A stretch of DNA of 64,000 nt. Source: Mesorhizobium qingshengii (GTDB taxonomy: Bacteria; Pseudomonadota; Alphaproteobacteria; Rhizobiales; Rhizobiaceae). The notes below the pieces were generated by a model. It did no database searches. It was not told the origin of the DNA and was given only the letters and a program-made list of their open reading frames with translations. Shown piece after piece: positions 20,941 to 30,831 of the stretch (the stretch's first letter is position 1; each line of letters begins with the position of its first letter). The position numbers and the translations under genes are program-made. The stretch is from contig NZ_JAPFQA010000006.1 in NCBI RefSeq assembly GCF_027563465.1, positions 1 to 64,000 on the forward strand. The letters run 5' to 3'.

Positions 20941-22007
20941 GCGAAGCGCGACAAACCGTATGGGGCAAGCAGCGGGTCGCGCTCGCCGTCGAGGATTTCC
21001 CTGGCGGCGAACAGGCCGACCGCCGGCGCCAGCGTGATGCCCGAATGCATGACCGCGACATAAAGACCGTCCATGCCCTCGGCTCGGCCGATGATCGGAA
21101 AGCCGTCGATCGGCGTCGGCCGGTAACCGACCGTGTGGAAATCCAGCTCCAGTCCGTCGCCGCCGCGCAGCATGGCTTTCATGGCCGCGAACAGCTCGCG
21201 AGCGGTGGCTTGCGGATCGATGCCTGGGTCGGCGCCGCCGAAATCCGAGCCGGCGATGATGCGGCCCTCCGCCGTCTGGCGCATGTGCAGCCGTTCGGCC
21301 AGCACCAGCCCGTTGAGCAGTTTTTCGTTGGGCCGCGAATGGACGATCAGCCCGGGCGGTGTCTCGATCGGCAGGTTGATGCCGGCAGTCGCGGCAATAT
21401 CCGGCGAGCCGACGCCGGCCGCGATCACCACCTCGTCGGCGGCAATCACGCCGTGCGATGTGTCGACGCCGGTAATCTTGCCGTCCGACTGGACCAGCGC
21501 CGTGACCGTGCTGGTGATGATCCGCGTCCCGCGCCGTTCGGCGTCAGCCAGCAACGCTTGCGTGGCTGCGACCGGCTCCGCGACACCCTCCTCGGCGACA
21601 TGCAAGGCGAAATCCGGAAGCTCCGTGAGATTGGGCTCAATGCGCGCCGCGCTGGCGCGGTCGACACGCTCTATGCCATAACCCCAGGAAGAATGTTCTG
21701 CGGCATAGGTTTCCATCTCGGCCGTCGGCAGATCCCAGCACAGCCCGCCGCACCAACTGAGCGGCAGGCCGGGGAGGTCTTTCGCCAGTCGCGTCCATTC
21801 GGCCATCGCGCGGGTGCGCAGCCGGAAATACGGCTCCGGATTGCCCCAGCTGGCATTGATCCAGGCAAACGAGTTCGGCGTCGCGACCCCGCCGGCAGCA
21901 CTGTCGGCGATGACCGTCACCAGCGCGCCCGCCTTGGTCAGATGCCAGGCGATGGACGCGCCGATGATGCCGGCGCCGATGACGATCACTTGTTTCGCGG
22001 TGCTCAT
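20934..22007 (-). CDS. FAD-dependent oxidoreductase, DAO (D-amino-acid oxidase) family
   Basis: A 357-residue flavoprotein that probably oxidises an amino acid or secondary amine. The N-terminal dinucleotide-binding motif 'VIVIGAGIIGASIAWHL' is followed by the typical DAO core, with 'VVIAAGVGSPDIA' and a C-terminal FAD-contact region 'GYRPTPIDGFPIIGR' then 'VMHSGITLAPAVG'. The length fits glycine oxidase/D-amino-acid dehydrogenase relatives. There is no signal peptide, so it is cytoplasmic. It overlaps the 3' end of the amidase tail to tail. The substrate is unknown. Confidence 0.85.
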   Translation of the reverse strand: MSTAKQVIVIGAGIIGASIAWHLTKAGALVTVIADSAAGGVATPNSFAWINASWGNPEPYFRLRTRAMAEWTRLAKDLPGLPLSWCGGLCWDLPTAEMETYAAEHSSWGYGIERVDRASAARIEPNLTELPDFALHVAEEGVAEPVAATQALLADAERRGTRIITSTVTALVQSDGKITGVDTSHGVIAADEVVIAAGVGSPDIAATAGINLPIETPPGLIVHSRPNEKLLNGLVLAERLHMRQTAEGRIIAGSDFGGADPGIDPQATARELFAAMKAMLRGGDGLELDFHTVGYRPTPIDGFPIIGRAEGMDGLYVAVMHSGITLAPAVGLFAAREILDGERDPLLAPYGLSRFAQ

Positions 22008-22142
22008 GCTGGACCTTCGCCGGATTTTGGGTGCTATTTCTGTGAGCCGTTACCATATTGGGCAAGGCCTATCTGCCCAAAACTGTTCGACAGGCCCAAG
22101 AAGCGCTGCTAGAAGCCCGCGCCACAGACAGGATTCCAGACA

Positions 22143-23735
22143 TTGGCTGAAGACATCGAACAAGCGGTATCCCGCCGCCGCACCTTCGCGATCATTGCGC
22201 ACCCGGACGCCGGGAAGACGACGCTCACCGAGAAGCTGCTGCTGTTCGGCGGCGCCATCCAGCTTGCCGGCGAGGTCAAGGCCAAGAAGGACAAGATCCA
22301 GACCCGGTCCGACTGGATGAAGATCGAGCGCGAGCGCGGCATTTCAGTCGTCACCTCGGTGATGACCTTCGAGTACGAGGACAATGTCTTCAACCTCTTG
22401 GACACGCCCGGCCACGAGGATTTCGCCGACGACACCTATCGCACGCTGTCGGCGGTCGACTCGGCCGTCATGGTCATCGACGCCGCCAAGGGCATCGAGC
22501 CACGCACGCTGAAACTGTTCGAGGTCTGCCGGCTGCGCGACATCCCGATCATCACCTTCGTCAACAAGATGGACCGCGAAAGCCGCGATCCGTTCGAGAT
22601 CCTCGACGAAATCGAGCAGAAGCTGGCGCTCGATACCGCACCCATCACCTGGCCGATCGGCCGCGGCAAGACGTTCTCCGGCACCTACCACCTGGCGCTG
22701 AACGCGGTGCGCAAGGGCGACGACGAGAAGGAGCGCACGCCGGTCAACGGTCCCGATTCCAACCGCGTCGCCGGCCTTTTGCCGGAGAACGAGCGCGAGG
22801 CCTTCATCGAGGAACTGGAACTGGCGCGCGAAGCCTGCCGTCCGCTCGACATCGACGCCTTCCGCGAAGGCCACCTGACGCCGGTCTATTTCGGCTCGGC
22901 GCTGCGCAACTATGGCGTGCGCGACCTGATCGAGGCGCTCGGCGCCTATGGGCCGCCGCCGCGCGCGCAGGAGGCCGACACCCGCAAGGTCGAGGCGACC
23001 GAGGACAAGATGACCTCCTTCGTCTTCAAGATCCAGGCCAACATGGATCCCAACCATCGCGACCGCATCGCTTTCGTACGCGTCTGCTCGGGCAAGCTCG
23101 AGCGCGGCATGAAGGCCAAGCTGGTGCGCACCGGCAAGCCGATGTCCTTGTCGGCGCCGCAGTTCTTCTTTGCCCGCACCCGCGTCACCGCTGACGAGGC
23201 GTTTGCGGGCGATGTTGTCGGCATTCCCAACCACGGCACGTTGCGCATCGGCGACACGCTGACCGAGGGCGAGGAAATCCTGTTCCGCGGCGTGCCGAAT
23301 TTCGCCCCGGAAATCCTGCGCCGTGTCCGTTTGGGCGATGCGATGAAGGCCAAGAAACTCAAGGAAGCGCTGCACCAGATGGCCGAGGAGGGCGTCGTGC
23401 AGCTGTTCTCGCCCGAGGACGGCTCGCCGGCCATTGTCGGCGTCGTCGGCGCGCTGCAGCTCGACGTCTTGAAGGAGCGGCTGAACTTCGAATACACGCT
23501 GCCCGTCGAATTCGAGATGTCGCGCTTTTCGGTCTGCCGCTGGATCTCGGCCGACGACAAGGCCGAGGTGCTTCGCTTCATCGAGGCGCATCGCGGCGAC
23601 ATCGCCCGCGACCTCGACAACGACCCGGTGTTCCTTGCCCAGCATGCCTTCTCGCTGAACTATGAAGCGGAACGCTGGAAGGCGATCCGCTTCGCCACGA
23701 TCAAGGACTATCAGGTCCGCGAGAAGGCGGCTTGA
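22143..23735 (+). CDS. prfC: Peptide chain release factor 3
   Basis: RF3 is a translational GTPase that recycles RF1/RF2 from the ribosome after termination. The 530 residues have G1 'AHPDAGKTT' (19-27), G3 'DTPGHEDF' (87-94) and G4 'NKMDRE' (141-146), then the RF3-type domain 2 and C-terminal regions ('VRLGDAMKAKKLKEALHQMA'). The start is a TTG at 22143 giving MAEDIEQAVSRRRTF; no ATG is available before the G1 motif, so the TTG is the only sensible start. It stands alone and is followed by a palindromic repeat region. Confidence 0.95.
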   Translation: MAEDIEQAVSRRRTFAIIAHPDAGKTTLTEKLLLFGGAIQLAGEVKAKKDKIQTRSDWMKIERERGISVVTSVMTFEYEDNVFNLLDTPGHEDFADDTYRTLSAVDSAVMVIDAAKGIEPRTLKLFEVCRLRDIPIITFVNKMDRESRDPFEILDEIEQKLALDTAPITWPIGRGKTFSGTYHLALNAVRKGDDEKERTPVNGPDSNRVAGLLPENEREAFIEELELAREACRPLDIDAFREGHLTPVYFGSALRNYGVRDLIEALGAYGPPPRAQEADTRKVEATEDKMTSFVFKIQANMDPNHRDRIAFVRVCSGKLERGMKAKLVRTGKPMSLSAPQFFFARTRVTADEAFAGDVVGIPNHGTLRIGDTLTEGEEILFRGVPNFAPEILRRVRLGDAMKAKKLKEALHQMAEEGVVQLFSPEDGSPAIVGVVGALQLDVLKERLNFEYTLPVEFEMSRFSVCRWISADDKAEVLRFIEAHRGDIARDLDNDPVFLAQHAFSLNYEAERWKAIRFATIKDYQVREKAA

Positions 23736-23779
23736 GCGCGGACGGCGTATGGTTGAATTTCACCTATCCGGGCGCGTTA

Positions 23780-23958
23780 GCGCCGCCCCTCACCAGCCTG
23801 CCGGCATCCTCTCCCCGTATAGGGACGGGGAGAGGGACGCTCTCATCACCGGTTTCGCCAACTACCAGAGTCGCAAGAAAGGCACCGAGGTTGCGGCCAG
23901 CCCCTTCTCCCCGTCCCATACGGGGAGAAGTGCCCGGCAGGGCGATGAGGGGCGGCGC
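23780..23958. repeat. Cloverleaf-like intergenic palindromic repeat, copy A
   Basis: Outer arms GCGCCGCCCCTCA (23780-23792) and TGAGGGGCGGCGC (23946-23958) are exact complements. Inside are a second outer pairing (CCTGCCGG with CCGGCAGG) and two hairpins: CCTCTCCCCGT with ACGGGGAGAGG around 23809-23836, and CTTCTCCCCGT with ACGGGGAGAAG around 23904-23930. The same core is seen at 44693-44811 and, in reduced form, at 49629-49656 and near 62880-62925. It sits 3' of prfC between convergent genes. It is non-coding. Confidence 0.8.
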
Positions 23959-24014
23959 CGACTTCAACGATTAGTCGTTCGAACAAAGACCTTGGCTGCA
24001 GCGATGCCCTTCAC

Positions 24015-24485
24015 TCACCCTCTGGCCGCCTCTTCGATCTTGGCGATGTCGATCTTGCCCATCTGCATCATCGCATTCATCACTCGGCTGGCCTTGGCCC
24101 GGTCGGGATCCTGAAGCAACCTGGGCAGTTGCTCCGGCACCACCTGCCAGGAGACGCCGAACCTGTCCTTCAGCCAGCCGCAGGGGCCGGGTTCGCCGCC
24201 GCCCTCGGTGAGCCTCTCCCAGAAATGGTCCACCTCTTCCTGGGTCTTGCAGTCGATCGACTGCGACATCGCCTCGGTGAATTTGTATTGCGGTCCACCA
24301 TTGAGCGCCTGGAACGGCACGCCGTCGAGTTCGAACGAGGTCACCAGCACCTTGCCTTCGTCAGCGTGGCCCTTTGGCCATCGCATCACGCTCCGCACCT
24401 TGGAATTCTTGAACACGGATACATAATGGTTCATCGCCTCTTCGGCCTGGCCGTCGAACCACAGGCAGGTGGTGATCTTTTGCAT
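24015..24485 (-). CDS. VOC-family protein, PhnB-like (3-demethylubiquinone methyltransferase-type fold)
   Basis: A 156-residue single-domain protein of the vicinal-oxygen-chelate superfamily in its PhnB-like branch: 'TTCLWFDGQAEEAMNHYVSV' at the N-terminus, 'ELDGVPFQALNGGP' in the middle, 'CGWLKDRFGVSWQVVP' near residue 115, and the C-terminal 'ASRVMNAMMQMGKIDI'. These motifs are very constant in the family, often annotated as a 3-demethylubiquinone-9 3-methyltransferase fold although no methyltransferase activity is expected. The physiological substrate is unknown. It is divergent from ilvD. Confidence 0.85.
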   Translation of the reverse strand: MQKITTCLWFDGQAEEAMNHYVSVFKNSKVRSVMRWPKGHADEGKVLVTSFELDGVPFQALNGGPQYKFTEAMSQSIDCKTQEEVDHFWERLTEGGGEPGPCGWLKDRFGVSWQVVPEQLPRLLQDPDRAKASRVMNAMMQMGKIDIAKIEEAARG

Positions 24486-24705
24486 GCGTCTCTCCTTGGT
24501 GCGGATTTCCGGTTGGTGTCGATCTGGTTACGGCCAAAGGACGTTGGGACGGAGCGGGATCCGACAGCGGCCGCGATTTTTTGTGACAAATCTGGCGCAT
24601 TGCAAAATTGTGGCCAGACCAGGCTTCGGCGTCTATAACGCCTGCGGTCCGAATTCAGCGCCGTCACGCTCCCATCGAGCGCGGCCAGCTACCTAAGGAA
24701 AAATC

Positions 24706-26550
24706 ATGCCTGCCTATCGCTCCCGCACCACCACCCATGGCCGCAACATGGCCGGCGCCCGTGGCCTCTGGCGCGCCACCGGCATGAAGGACTCGGATTT
24801 CGGCAAGCCGATCATCGCTGTGGTCAACTCCTTCACCCAGTTCGTGCCGGGCCATGTCCATCTCAAGGACCTCGGCCAGCTGGTCGCGCGCGAGATCGAA
24901 AAGGCCGGCGGCGTCGCCAAGGAATTCAACACCATCGCCGTCGATGACGGCATCGCCATGGGCCATGACGGCATGCTCTATTCGCTTCCGTCGCGCGAGC
25001 TGATCGCCGATTCCGTCGAATACATGGTCAACGCCCACTGCGCCGACGCCATGGTCTGCATCTCCAATTGCGACAAGATCACCCCCGGCATGCTGATGGC
25101 GTCGCTGCGCCTCAACATCCCGACCGTCTTCGTTTCCGGCGGCCCGATGGAAGCCGGCAAGGTGGTGCTGGCCGGCAAGACGCAGGCGCTCGACCTGGTC
25201 GATGCCATGGTCGCGGCCGCCGATGACAAGATCTCCGATGAGGACGTCAAAGTCATCGAGCGCTCGGCCTGCCCGACCTGTGGTTCCTGCTCGGGCATGT
25301 TCACCGCCAATTCCATGAACTGCCTGACCGAGGCGCTCGGGCTGTCGCTGCCCGGCAATGGCTCGACGCTGGCCACGCATGCCGACCGCAAGCGGCTGTT
25401 CGTCGAGGCCGGCCACCTGATCGTCGATCTGGCCCAGCGCTATTACGAGCAGGACGACGAGACGGCGCTGCCGCGCAACATCGCCTCGAAGGGCGCCTTC
25501 GAGAACGCCATGACGCTCGACATCGCCATGGGCGGCTCGACCAACACCGTGCTGCACATCCTGGCCGCCGCGCATGAGGGCGAAGTCGACTTCGATCAGG
25601 ACGATATCGACGCGCTGTCCCGCAAGGTGCCGGTGCTGTGCAAGGTCGCTCCCGCCAAGGCGGATGTGCACATGGAGGACGTCCACCGCGCCGGCGGCAT
25701 CATGGCGATCCTCGGCCAGCTCGACAATGCTGGCTTGATCAACCGCGATTTGCCGACCGTGCATACGCGAACGCTGGGTGAGGCGCTCGACCATTGGGAC
25801 ATTTCCCGCACGACCAGCCAGAATGTCCGCGACTTCTTCCTCGCCGCTCCCGGCGGCGTGCCGACGCAGGTCGCCTTCAGCCAGGATCGCCGCTGGGACG
25901 AGCTCGACCTCGATCGGGAAAAAGGTGTCATCCGCTCGGCGAAAACACCTTTCTCGAAAGACGGTGGCCTCGCCGTCTTGAAAGGCAATCTGGCGCTCGA
26001 CGGCTGCATCGTGAAGACCGCCGGCGTCGATGAATCGATCCTGAAGTTCACCGGCCCGGCCCGCGTGTTCGAAAGCCAGGACGCCAGCGTCAAGGCGATC
26101 CTGTCCAACGAGATCAAGGCCGGCGATGTCGTCGTCATCCGCTACGAGGGGCCGCGCGGCGGGCCCGGCATGCAGGAAATGCTCTATCCGACCAGCTATC
26201 TGAAGTCGAAGGGCCTCGGCAAGGCCTGCGCTCTGGTCACCGATGGCCGTTTCTCCGGCGGCACGTCGGGACTGTCGATCGGCCATGCGTCGCCGGAAGC
26301 CGCCGAGGGCGGCACGATCGGGCTGGTGCAGGAAGGCGACACGATCGAGATCGACATTCCCAACCGCACCATCCGCCTCGCCGTCAGCGACGCCGAACTC
26401 GCCGCCCGCCGTACGGCGATGGAAGCAAAAGGCGCCGCGGCCTGGAAACCCGAGGAAAAGCGCAAGCGCAAGGTGACGACGGCGCTGCGCGCCTATGCTT
26501 CGATGGCGACCAGCGCGGCCAAGGGCGCGGTCAGGTTCGTGCCGGAGTAG
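24706..26550 (+). CDS. ilvD: Dihydroxy-acid dehydratase
   Basis: It converts 2,3-dihydroxyisovalerate and its isoleucine-pathway analogue to 2-oxo acids, a late step of valine, leucine and isoleucine synthesis. The 614 residues have the Fe-S and metal ligands in '[11 protein letters not shown]' (80-90), '[12 protein letters not shown]' (Cys122, Lys124) and '[17 protein letters not shown]' (near 190-205). The C-terminus has '[20 protein letters not shown]'. Length and start ([19 protein letters not shown]) are typical, with AAGGAAAAATC just upstream. A second member of the same IlvD/Edd superfamily begins at 63573. Confidence 0.95.
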   Translation: MPAYRSRTTTHGRNMAGARGLWRATGMKDSDFGKPIIAVVNSFTQFVPGHVHLKDLGQLVAREIEKAGGVAKEFNTIAVDDGIAMGHDGMLYSLPSRELIADSVEYMVNAHCADAMVCISNCDKITPGMLMASLRLNIPTVFVSGGPMEAGKVVLAGKTQALDLVDAMVAAADDKISDEDVKVIERSACPTCGSCSGMFTANSMNCLTEALGLSLPGNGSTLATHADRKRLFVEAGHLIVDLAQRYYEQDDETALPRNIASKGAFENAMTLDIAMGGSTNTVLHILAAAHEGEVDFDQDDIDALSRKVPVLCKVAPAKADVHMEDVHRAGGIMAILGQLDNAGLINRDLPTVHTRTLGEALDHWDISRTTSQNVRDFFLAAPGGVPTQVAFSQDRRWDELDLDREKGVIRSAKTPFSKDGGLAVLKGNLALDGCIVKTAGVDESILKFTGPARVFESQDASVKAILSNEIKAGDVVVIRYEGPRGGPGMQEMLYPTSYLKSKGLGKACALVTDGRFSGGTSGLSIGHASPEAAEGGTIGLVQEGDTIEIDIPNRTIRLAVSDAELAARRTAMEAKGAAAWKPEEKRKRKVTTALRAYASMATSAAKGAVRFVPE

Positions 26551-26593
26551 CGTTTTTTCCTTCTCCCACGGGAGGAAGGAAGAAGCTCTGCCT

Positions 26594-28348
26594 CTACGGC
26601 ATCAGCTGGTACTCATAAAGCTTCTGGTAGAGCCCGCCCTGCTTGAGCAAGGTCCGGTGCGGGCCGCTCTCCACCACCTTGCCGGCTTCGAGCACCACGA
26701 TCGTGTCGGCCTGATGCACGGTCGACAGGCGATGCGCGATGACGATCGTCGTACGCCCCTCCGTCAGTTGCTGCAGCGCGTCGCGAAACAGCGCTTCCGA
26801 TTCGGCGTCGAGCGCGCTGGTCGCTTCGTCCAGAAGCAGGATCTCGGCATTGCGCAGCATGGCGCGCGCGATTGAAATGCGCTGGCGCTGGCCGCCGGAC
26901 AGCAGGCCGCCATTCTCGCCGACATCCGTCTCGTAGCCCTTTGCCTGCGCCATGATGAAGTCATGCGCGTTGGCGGCCCTGGCGGCGGCGATCACTTCGG
27001 CGTCGGTCGCGTCCTGGCGACCAAGCCGGATGTTGTGCATGATCGTGCCGGCGAACAGGAACGTGTCCTGGCTGACATAGGCGATCTTTTCCCGCAGCGA
27101 GGCGAGCGTCGCGTGAGAGATGTCCTGGCCGTCGAACATCACCTTGCCGCTCTGCGGGTCGTACATGCGCATGATCAGGTTCAAAATCGTCGACTTGCCG
27201 CTGCCGGAAGGTCCGACCAGCGCCGTCATCTTGCCGGGCGCGAGGGTCAGGTCGAACCGGTCCAGCACCGGCGGGCCTTTCTGGTAGGCAAAGCTGACAG
27301 TGTCGAACCGGATCTCGCCCGGTCCGGCCAGAAGCGGCCTTGCATCTGGCGTCTCGGCCAGCGTCAGCGGCTCGTCGGCGAGCTGGAACATCATGCGCAC
27401 GCCGACAATGCCGGTTTCCAGTGAGATGCGCACGCGGGCCAGCCGCTTTGCGGGCTCATAGGCGAGCAACAGGGCTCCGATGAAGGTCATGATGTTGCCT
27501 GGCATCTGCCCACCCTGCAGGACCAGGAATCCACTGACAAAGACGGCGCCCGAGATCGCCAGCCCGGCCAGCGTCTCCATCACCGGGCTGGTCACCGCTT
27601 CCAGCGCGGCAATGTTGTTGGCCCGGTCCTCGACGTCCGCCACCGCCTTGTACATGCGCTTGCGCATCAGACCTTCGAGGTTGAAGGATTTGACCACGCG
27701 CACGCCGATCGCGGTTTCCTGCATCACCTGCACGATCTGGCCGACCGAGCGGAATTCCATCGCGGCGAACTTACGGACACGCTTCAGGATGCGGTTGACA
27801 CCGTAGATGGCTATTGGCCCAATCACGAAGCAGATCAGAGAGAGTACCGGTTGTTTCCAGACCATCACCAGAACCAGCACGACCAGCGTTACCAGATCCC
27901 GAACGTAGGACGTGACAACGAGGTCAAGGACGCTGCGTGCCGCCTGCGCATTGTTGGTCATGCGAGTAATCAGGTCGGACGATGAGGTCGAATGGTAGAA
28001 TTCGATGCCTTGCGCCAGGACCCGGTCGTAGATCTTGCGCTGTCGATCGGCGATGATGGCGTTGCCGACGCGGCTCATGAAATAGGCCTGGACGAAGTTG
28101 GCGACGCCCTTGAAGATGAAGATTACAGCGACCGCGACGGCTATTGAGTTGACGCGATCAAGTCTCTTGTAGATGACGAATTCGTTCGTAATCTCACTCA
28201 AGATCCACGCGCTGGCACCTGTCGCGCCCGCCACCACCAGCATCGACACTATGGCGGCGCCATATCCGAACATATGCTGTCGGAAGGATTCCCTGACCAA
28301 CCTCGCAACGAGGCGCTGGTTCTCCGTCGAGCGGAAGAAACGAAACAA
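26594..28348 (-). CDS. ABC exporter, fused permease and ATPase
   Basis: A half-transporter of about 584 residues. The N-terminal membrane domain has about six segments ('AAIVSMLVVAGATGASAWIL' and onwards) and the C-terminal ATPase domain has Walker A 'GPSGSGKST', signature '[16 protein letters not shown]', Walker B 'EILLLDEATSALDAE' and the H-loop 'IVIAHRLST'. It is expected to work as a homodimer exporting lipid, peptide or drug-like substrates, similar to MsbA. The frame is open to 28939, but the likely start is a TTG at 28348, preceded by AAGGATCAGCC; an ATG at 'MFGYGAA' (about 24 codons later) would cut the first coupling region. It converges with ilvD. Confidence 0.88.
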   Translation of the reverse strand: MFRFFRSTENQRLVARLVRESFRQHMFGYGAAIVSMLVVAGATGASAWILSEITNEFVIYKRLDRVNSIAVAVAVIFIFKGVANFVQAYFMSRVGNAIIADRQRKIYDRVLAQGIEFYHSTSSSDLITRMTNNAQAARSVLDLVVTSYVRDLVTLVVLVLVMVWKQPVLSLICFVIGPIAIYGVNRILKRVRKFAAMEFRSVGQIVQVMQETAIGVRVVKSFNLEGLMRKRMYKAVADVEDRANNIAALEAVTSPVMETLAGLAISGAVFVSGFLVLQGGQMPGNIMTFIGALLLAYEPAKRLARVRISLETGIVGVRMMFQLADEPLTLAETPDARPLLAGPGEIRFDTVSFAYQKGPPVLDRFDLTLAPGKMTALVGPSGSGKSTILNLIMRMYDPQSGKVMFDGQDISHATLASLREKIAYVSQDTFLFAGTIMHNIRLGRQDATDAEVIAAARAANAHDFIMAQAKGYETDVGENGGLLSGGQRQRISIARAMLRNAEILLLDEATSALDAESEALFRDALQQLTEGRTTIVIAHRLSTVHQADTIVVLEAGKVVESGPHRTLLKQGGLYQKLYEYQLMP

Positions 28349-28501
28349 ACGGCTGATCCTTGAAACGGGACGATGAAGGCGGCTTATAGAGGGAGTTGCG
28401 GCGAGATGGAACCGTCGGCAGCGGCGGCAAAGAAACCGCTGCGGCAAGCTGTCTTTTGCGACACGATGGAACGGGTGATTCTTCAAGCGGGATGATGACA
28501 G

Positions 28502-29782
28502 ATGGATTTCGACCTTATCGTTCGCGGCGGCACGTTGCCAGATGGCGCCGTTGCCGACATCGGCATCAGCGGCGAGACGATCGCGGCGATAGAGCCGAGG
28601 TTGCAGGCTTCGGCGCGGACCGAAATCGACGCCAGCGGCAACCTGGTTTCGCCGCCCTTCGTCGATCCGCATTTCCACATGGACGCGACGCTGTCCTACG
28701 GCATCCCGCGCATCAATGCGTCGGGCACGCTGCTCGAAGGCATTTCCCTGTGGGGCGAGTTGAAGCCGCTCTTGACGCATGAAGCGGTGCGCGACCGCGC
28801 GCTTGCCTATTGCGACTGGGCGGTGTCGATGGGCCTTCTCGCCATCCGTACCCATGTCGATGTCTGCGACGACAGGCTGCTGGCGGTCGAGGCGCTGCTC
28901 GACGTCAAGAAGACGATCGCGCCTTACATCGATCTCCAACTGGTGGCCTTTCCACAGGACGGATTCTATCGCTCGCCGACGGCACGCGAAAACACCATCC
29001 GCGCGCTAGACCTGGGCGTCGATATCGTCGGCGGCATTCCGCATTTCGAGCGCACCATGGCCGACGGCACGCGCTCGGTGACAGAACTCTGCGAGATCGC
29101 GGCCAGGCGCGGCCTGATGGTCGACCTGCATTGCGACGAGACCGACGATCCGCTGTCGCGTCACATCGAGCAGTTGGCCTATGAGACGCAGCGCCTTGGC
29201 CTGCAGGGCAGGGTGGCCGGCTCGCACCTCACCTCGATGCATTCGATGGACAATTACTATGTCTCGAAGCTGCTGCCGCTGATCGCCGAAGCTGGCGTGT
29301 CGGCGATCCCCAACCCGCTGATCAACATCATGCTGCAGGGCCGCCACGACACCTTCCCGAAGCGCCGCGGCCTGACCCGGGTCAAGGAGATGCTGGCGCT
29401 CGGCATCCGCGTCGGCTGGGGCCAGGATTGCGTGCTCGACCCCTGGTATTCGCTGGGTACCGCCGACATGCTCGACGTCGCCTTCATGGGCCTGCACGTC
29501 GCCCAGATGTCGAGCCCGGCCGACATGGCGCGCTGCTTCGACATGGTCACCAATGTCAACGCATCGATCATGGGCCTCGATCATCTCGGCCTCGCGGTCG
29601 GCAAGCGCGCCAGCCTGGTCGTTCTCGATGCCGGCAATCCGGTCGAGGCCTTGCGCCTGCGCGCCGAGCGCATTTGCGTCATCGCCAGGGGCAAGGTGGT
29701 GGCGGAGCGGACGAGGCAGGATACGCGGCTTTCGATCGATGGAAGGCCGGCTGCGGTAAACCGCAGGCACAAAGCCACGTAG
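28502..29782 (+). CDS. Cytosine-deaminase-like amidohydrolase with altered active site
   Basis: A 426-residue metal-dependent hydrolase closely resembling CodA over its whole length. Metal ligands are 'VDPHFHMDATLS' (near residues 57-68) and 'VDLHCDETDD'; the substrate-proximal 'LVAFPQDGF' Gln and 'GSHLTSMHSMDN' are kept. In CodA the final active-site loop is GHDD, with the metal Asp313 and the pyrimidine-contacting Asp314. Here it is 'WGQDCVLDPWY', so the metal Asp stays while the second Asp is Cys and the His is Gln. Deaminase or hydrolase activity is likely, but cytosine may not be the substrate. A DMT transporter follows after 108 bases and may move the substrate or product. Confidence 0.82.
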   Translation: MDFDLIVRGGTLPDGAVADIGISGETIAAIEPRLQASARTEIDASGNLVSPPFVDPHFHMDATLSYGIPRINASGTLLEGISLWGELKPLLTHEAVRDRALAYCDWAVSMGLLAIRTHVDVCDDRLLAVEALLDVKKTIAPYIDLQLVAFPQDGFYRSPTARENTIRALDLGVDIVGGIPHFERTMADGTRSVTELCEIAARRGLMVDLHCDETDDPLSRHIEQLAYETQRLGLQGRVAGSHLTSMHSMDNYYVSKLLPLIAEAGVSAIPNPLINIMLQGRHDTFPKRRGLTRVKEMLALGIRVGWGQDCVLDPWYSLGTADMLDVAFMGLHVAQMSSPADMARCFDMVTNVNASIMGLDHLGLAVGKRASLVVLDAGNPVEALRLRAERICVIARGKVVAERTRQDTRLSIDGRPAAVNRRHKAT

Positions 29783-29890
29783 GCCCAGCCGATTTCCGGT
29801 TCTGGTCTCGCCGGTTTCCCGAATTATCCTCGTCAAAGCGGCTGCTTCCGTCTACGACGCGGCTTACGCAAGGGAGGAATCGGGATTGGC

Positions 29891-30814
29891 ATGACGCAGC
29901 CCGTGGCGCAGAATTCCACAATCAGGAACGTTCTTCTGGCCGGTGTTCTGCTGATGCTGGCCGGCGATTTCATGTTTGCGCTGAACGATGCGATGGGAAA
30001 ATGGCTGGTCGCAAGCTTCTCCGTCGGCCAGGTGGTGCTGATCCGCTCTGTCGGCGCCTTCATCGTGCTGGGCCCGATGATCGCCAACCAGGGCGCAGCA
30101 AAGCTTTTCCACTTGGAGCGGCCTATCCTCCAACTCCTGCGCGTGGTGGCGACCACGGCCGATACCGGGCTGTTCTATGCCGCGGTCGTCTATCTGCCGC
30201 TCGCCGACGTGATGAGCTTCTACATGGCCGGACCGATCTACGTTGCGGCGTTGTCGCACCTGCTGCTGGGCGAAAAGGTCGGTTGGCGGCGCTGGCTGGC
30301 GATCCTGGTCGGCTTCTGCGGCGTGCTGATCATCCTGAAGCCGTCCTCAGAGGCGTTCTCGCTATCCTCGGCCTTCGCCCTCGTCGGCAGCATCGCCTTT
30401 GCCTTCGCCATCATCCTCAACCGGCGTTTGCGCGGCACCAGCGATACCAACCTTGTGACATGGCAGACGATCGGCACGTTGCTGGTCGGCGGCGCGCTGA
30501 CCATCGGTGCGTGGCAGACACCCTCGGCGCTCGATTTCGGCGCCATGCTCCTGCTTGGCATTGTCTCCTGTGCCGCCCATCTGATGATCACCAGGGCATT
30601 GAAGCTGGCGCCGGCCTCGACACTGGCACCGCTGCACTACACGCTGCTGCTATGGGCCGTGGTGTTCGGACTGGTGTTCTTCGGTGATGTTCCCGGCCCG
30701 CGCATCCTGATCGGCTCCGGCATCGTCGTGCTGGCCGGCATCTTCATTTTCCACCGCCAAAAGGTGGTCGACACCACGGTGCCGCCGGAAAACGTGCCGA
30801 AAGGTGTGAATTAA
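29891..30814 (+). CDS. DMT-family transporter with two EamA domains
   Basis: A 307-residue inner-membrane protein with about ten hydrophobic segments in two EamA repeats ('NVLLAGVLLMLAGDFMFALN' is the first). Motifs such as 'YMAGPIYVAALSHLLLGEKV' end the first repeat, and the C-terminal tail is polar. Such proteins usually export metabolites. The ATG is preceded by AAGGGAGGAATCGGG, a strong ribosome site. The gene follows the cytosine-deaminase-like gene on the same strand and converges on the kinase/oxidoreductase operon. Confidence 0.85.
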   Translation: MTQPVAQNSTIRNVLLAGVLLMLAGDFMFALNDAMGKWLVASFSVGQVVLIRSVGAFIVLGPMIANQGAAKLFHLERPILQLLRVVATTADTGLFYAAVVYLPLADVMSFYMAGPIYVAALSHLLLGEKVGWRRWLAILVGFCGVLIILKPSSEAFSLSSAFALVGSIAFAFAIILNRRLRGTSDTNLVTWQTIGTLLVGGALTIGAWQTPSALDFGAMLLLGIVSCAAHLMITRALKLAPASTLAPLHYTLLLWAVVFGLVFFGDVPGPRILIGSGIVVLAGIFIFHRQKVVDTTVPPENVPKGVN

Positions 30815-30831
30815 GCCCCAGGTTTCTGGTC

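Noticed and set aside
26553..26584. Possible terminator between ilvD and the ABC exporter (ccttctcccacgggaggaagg)
   Set aside because: The stem is imperfect (one bulge), and the T-run precedes rather than follows it on the plus strand while the minus strand has an A-run, so it does not fit a Rho-independent terminator.
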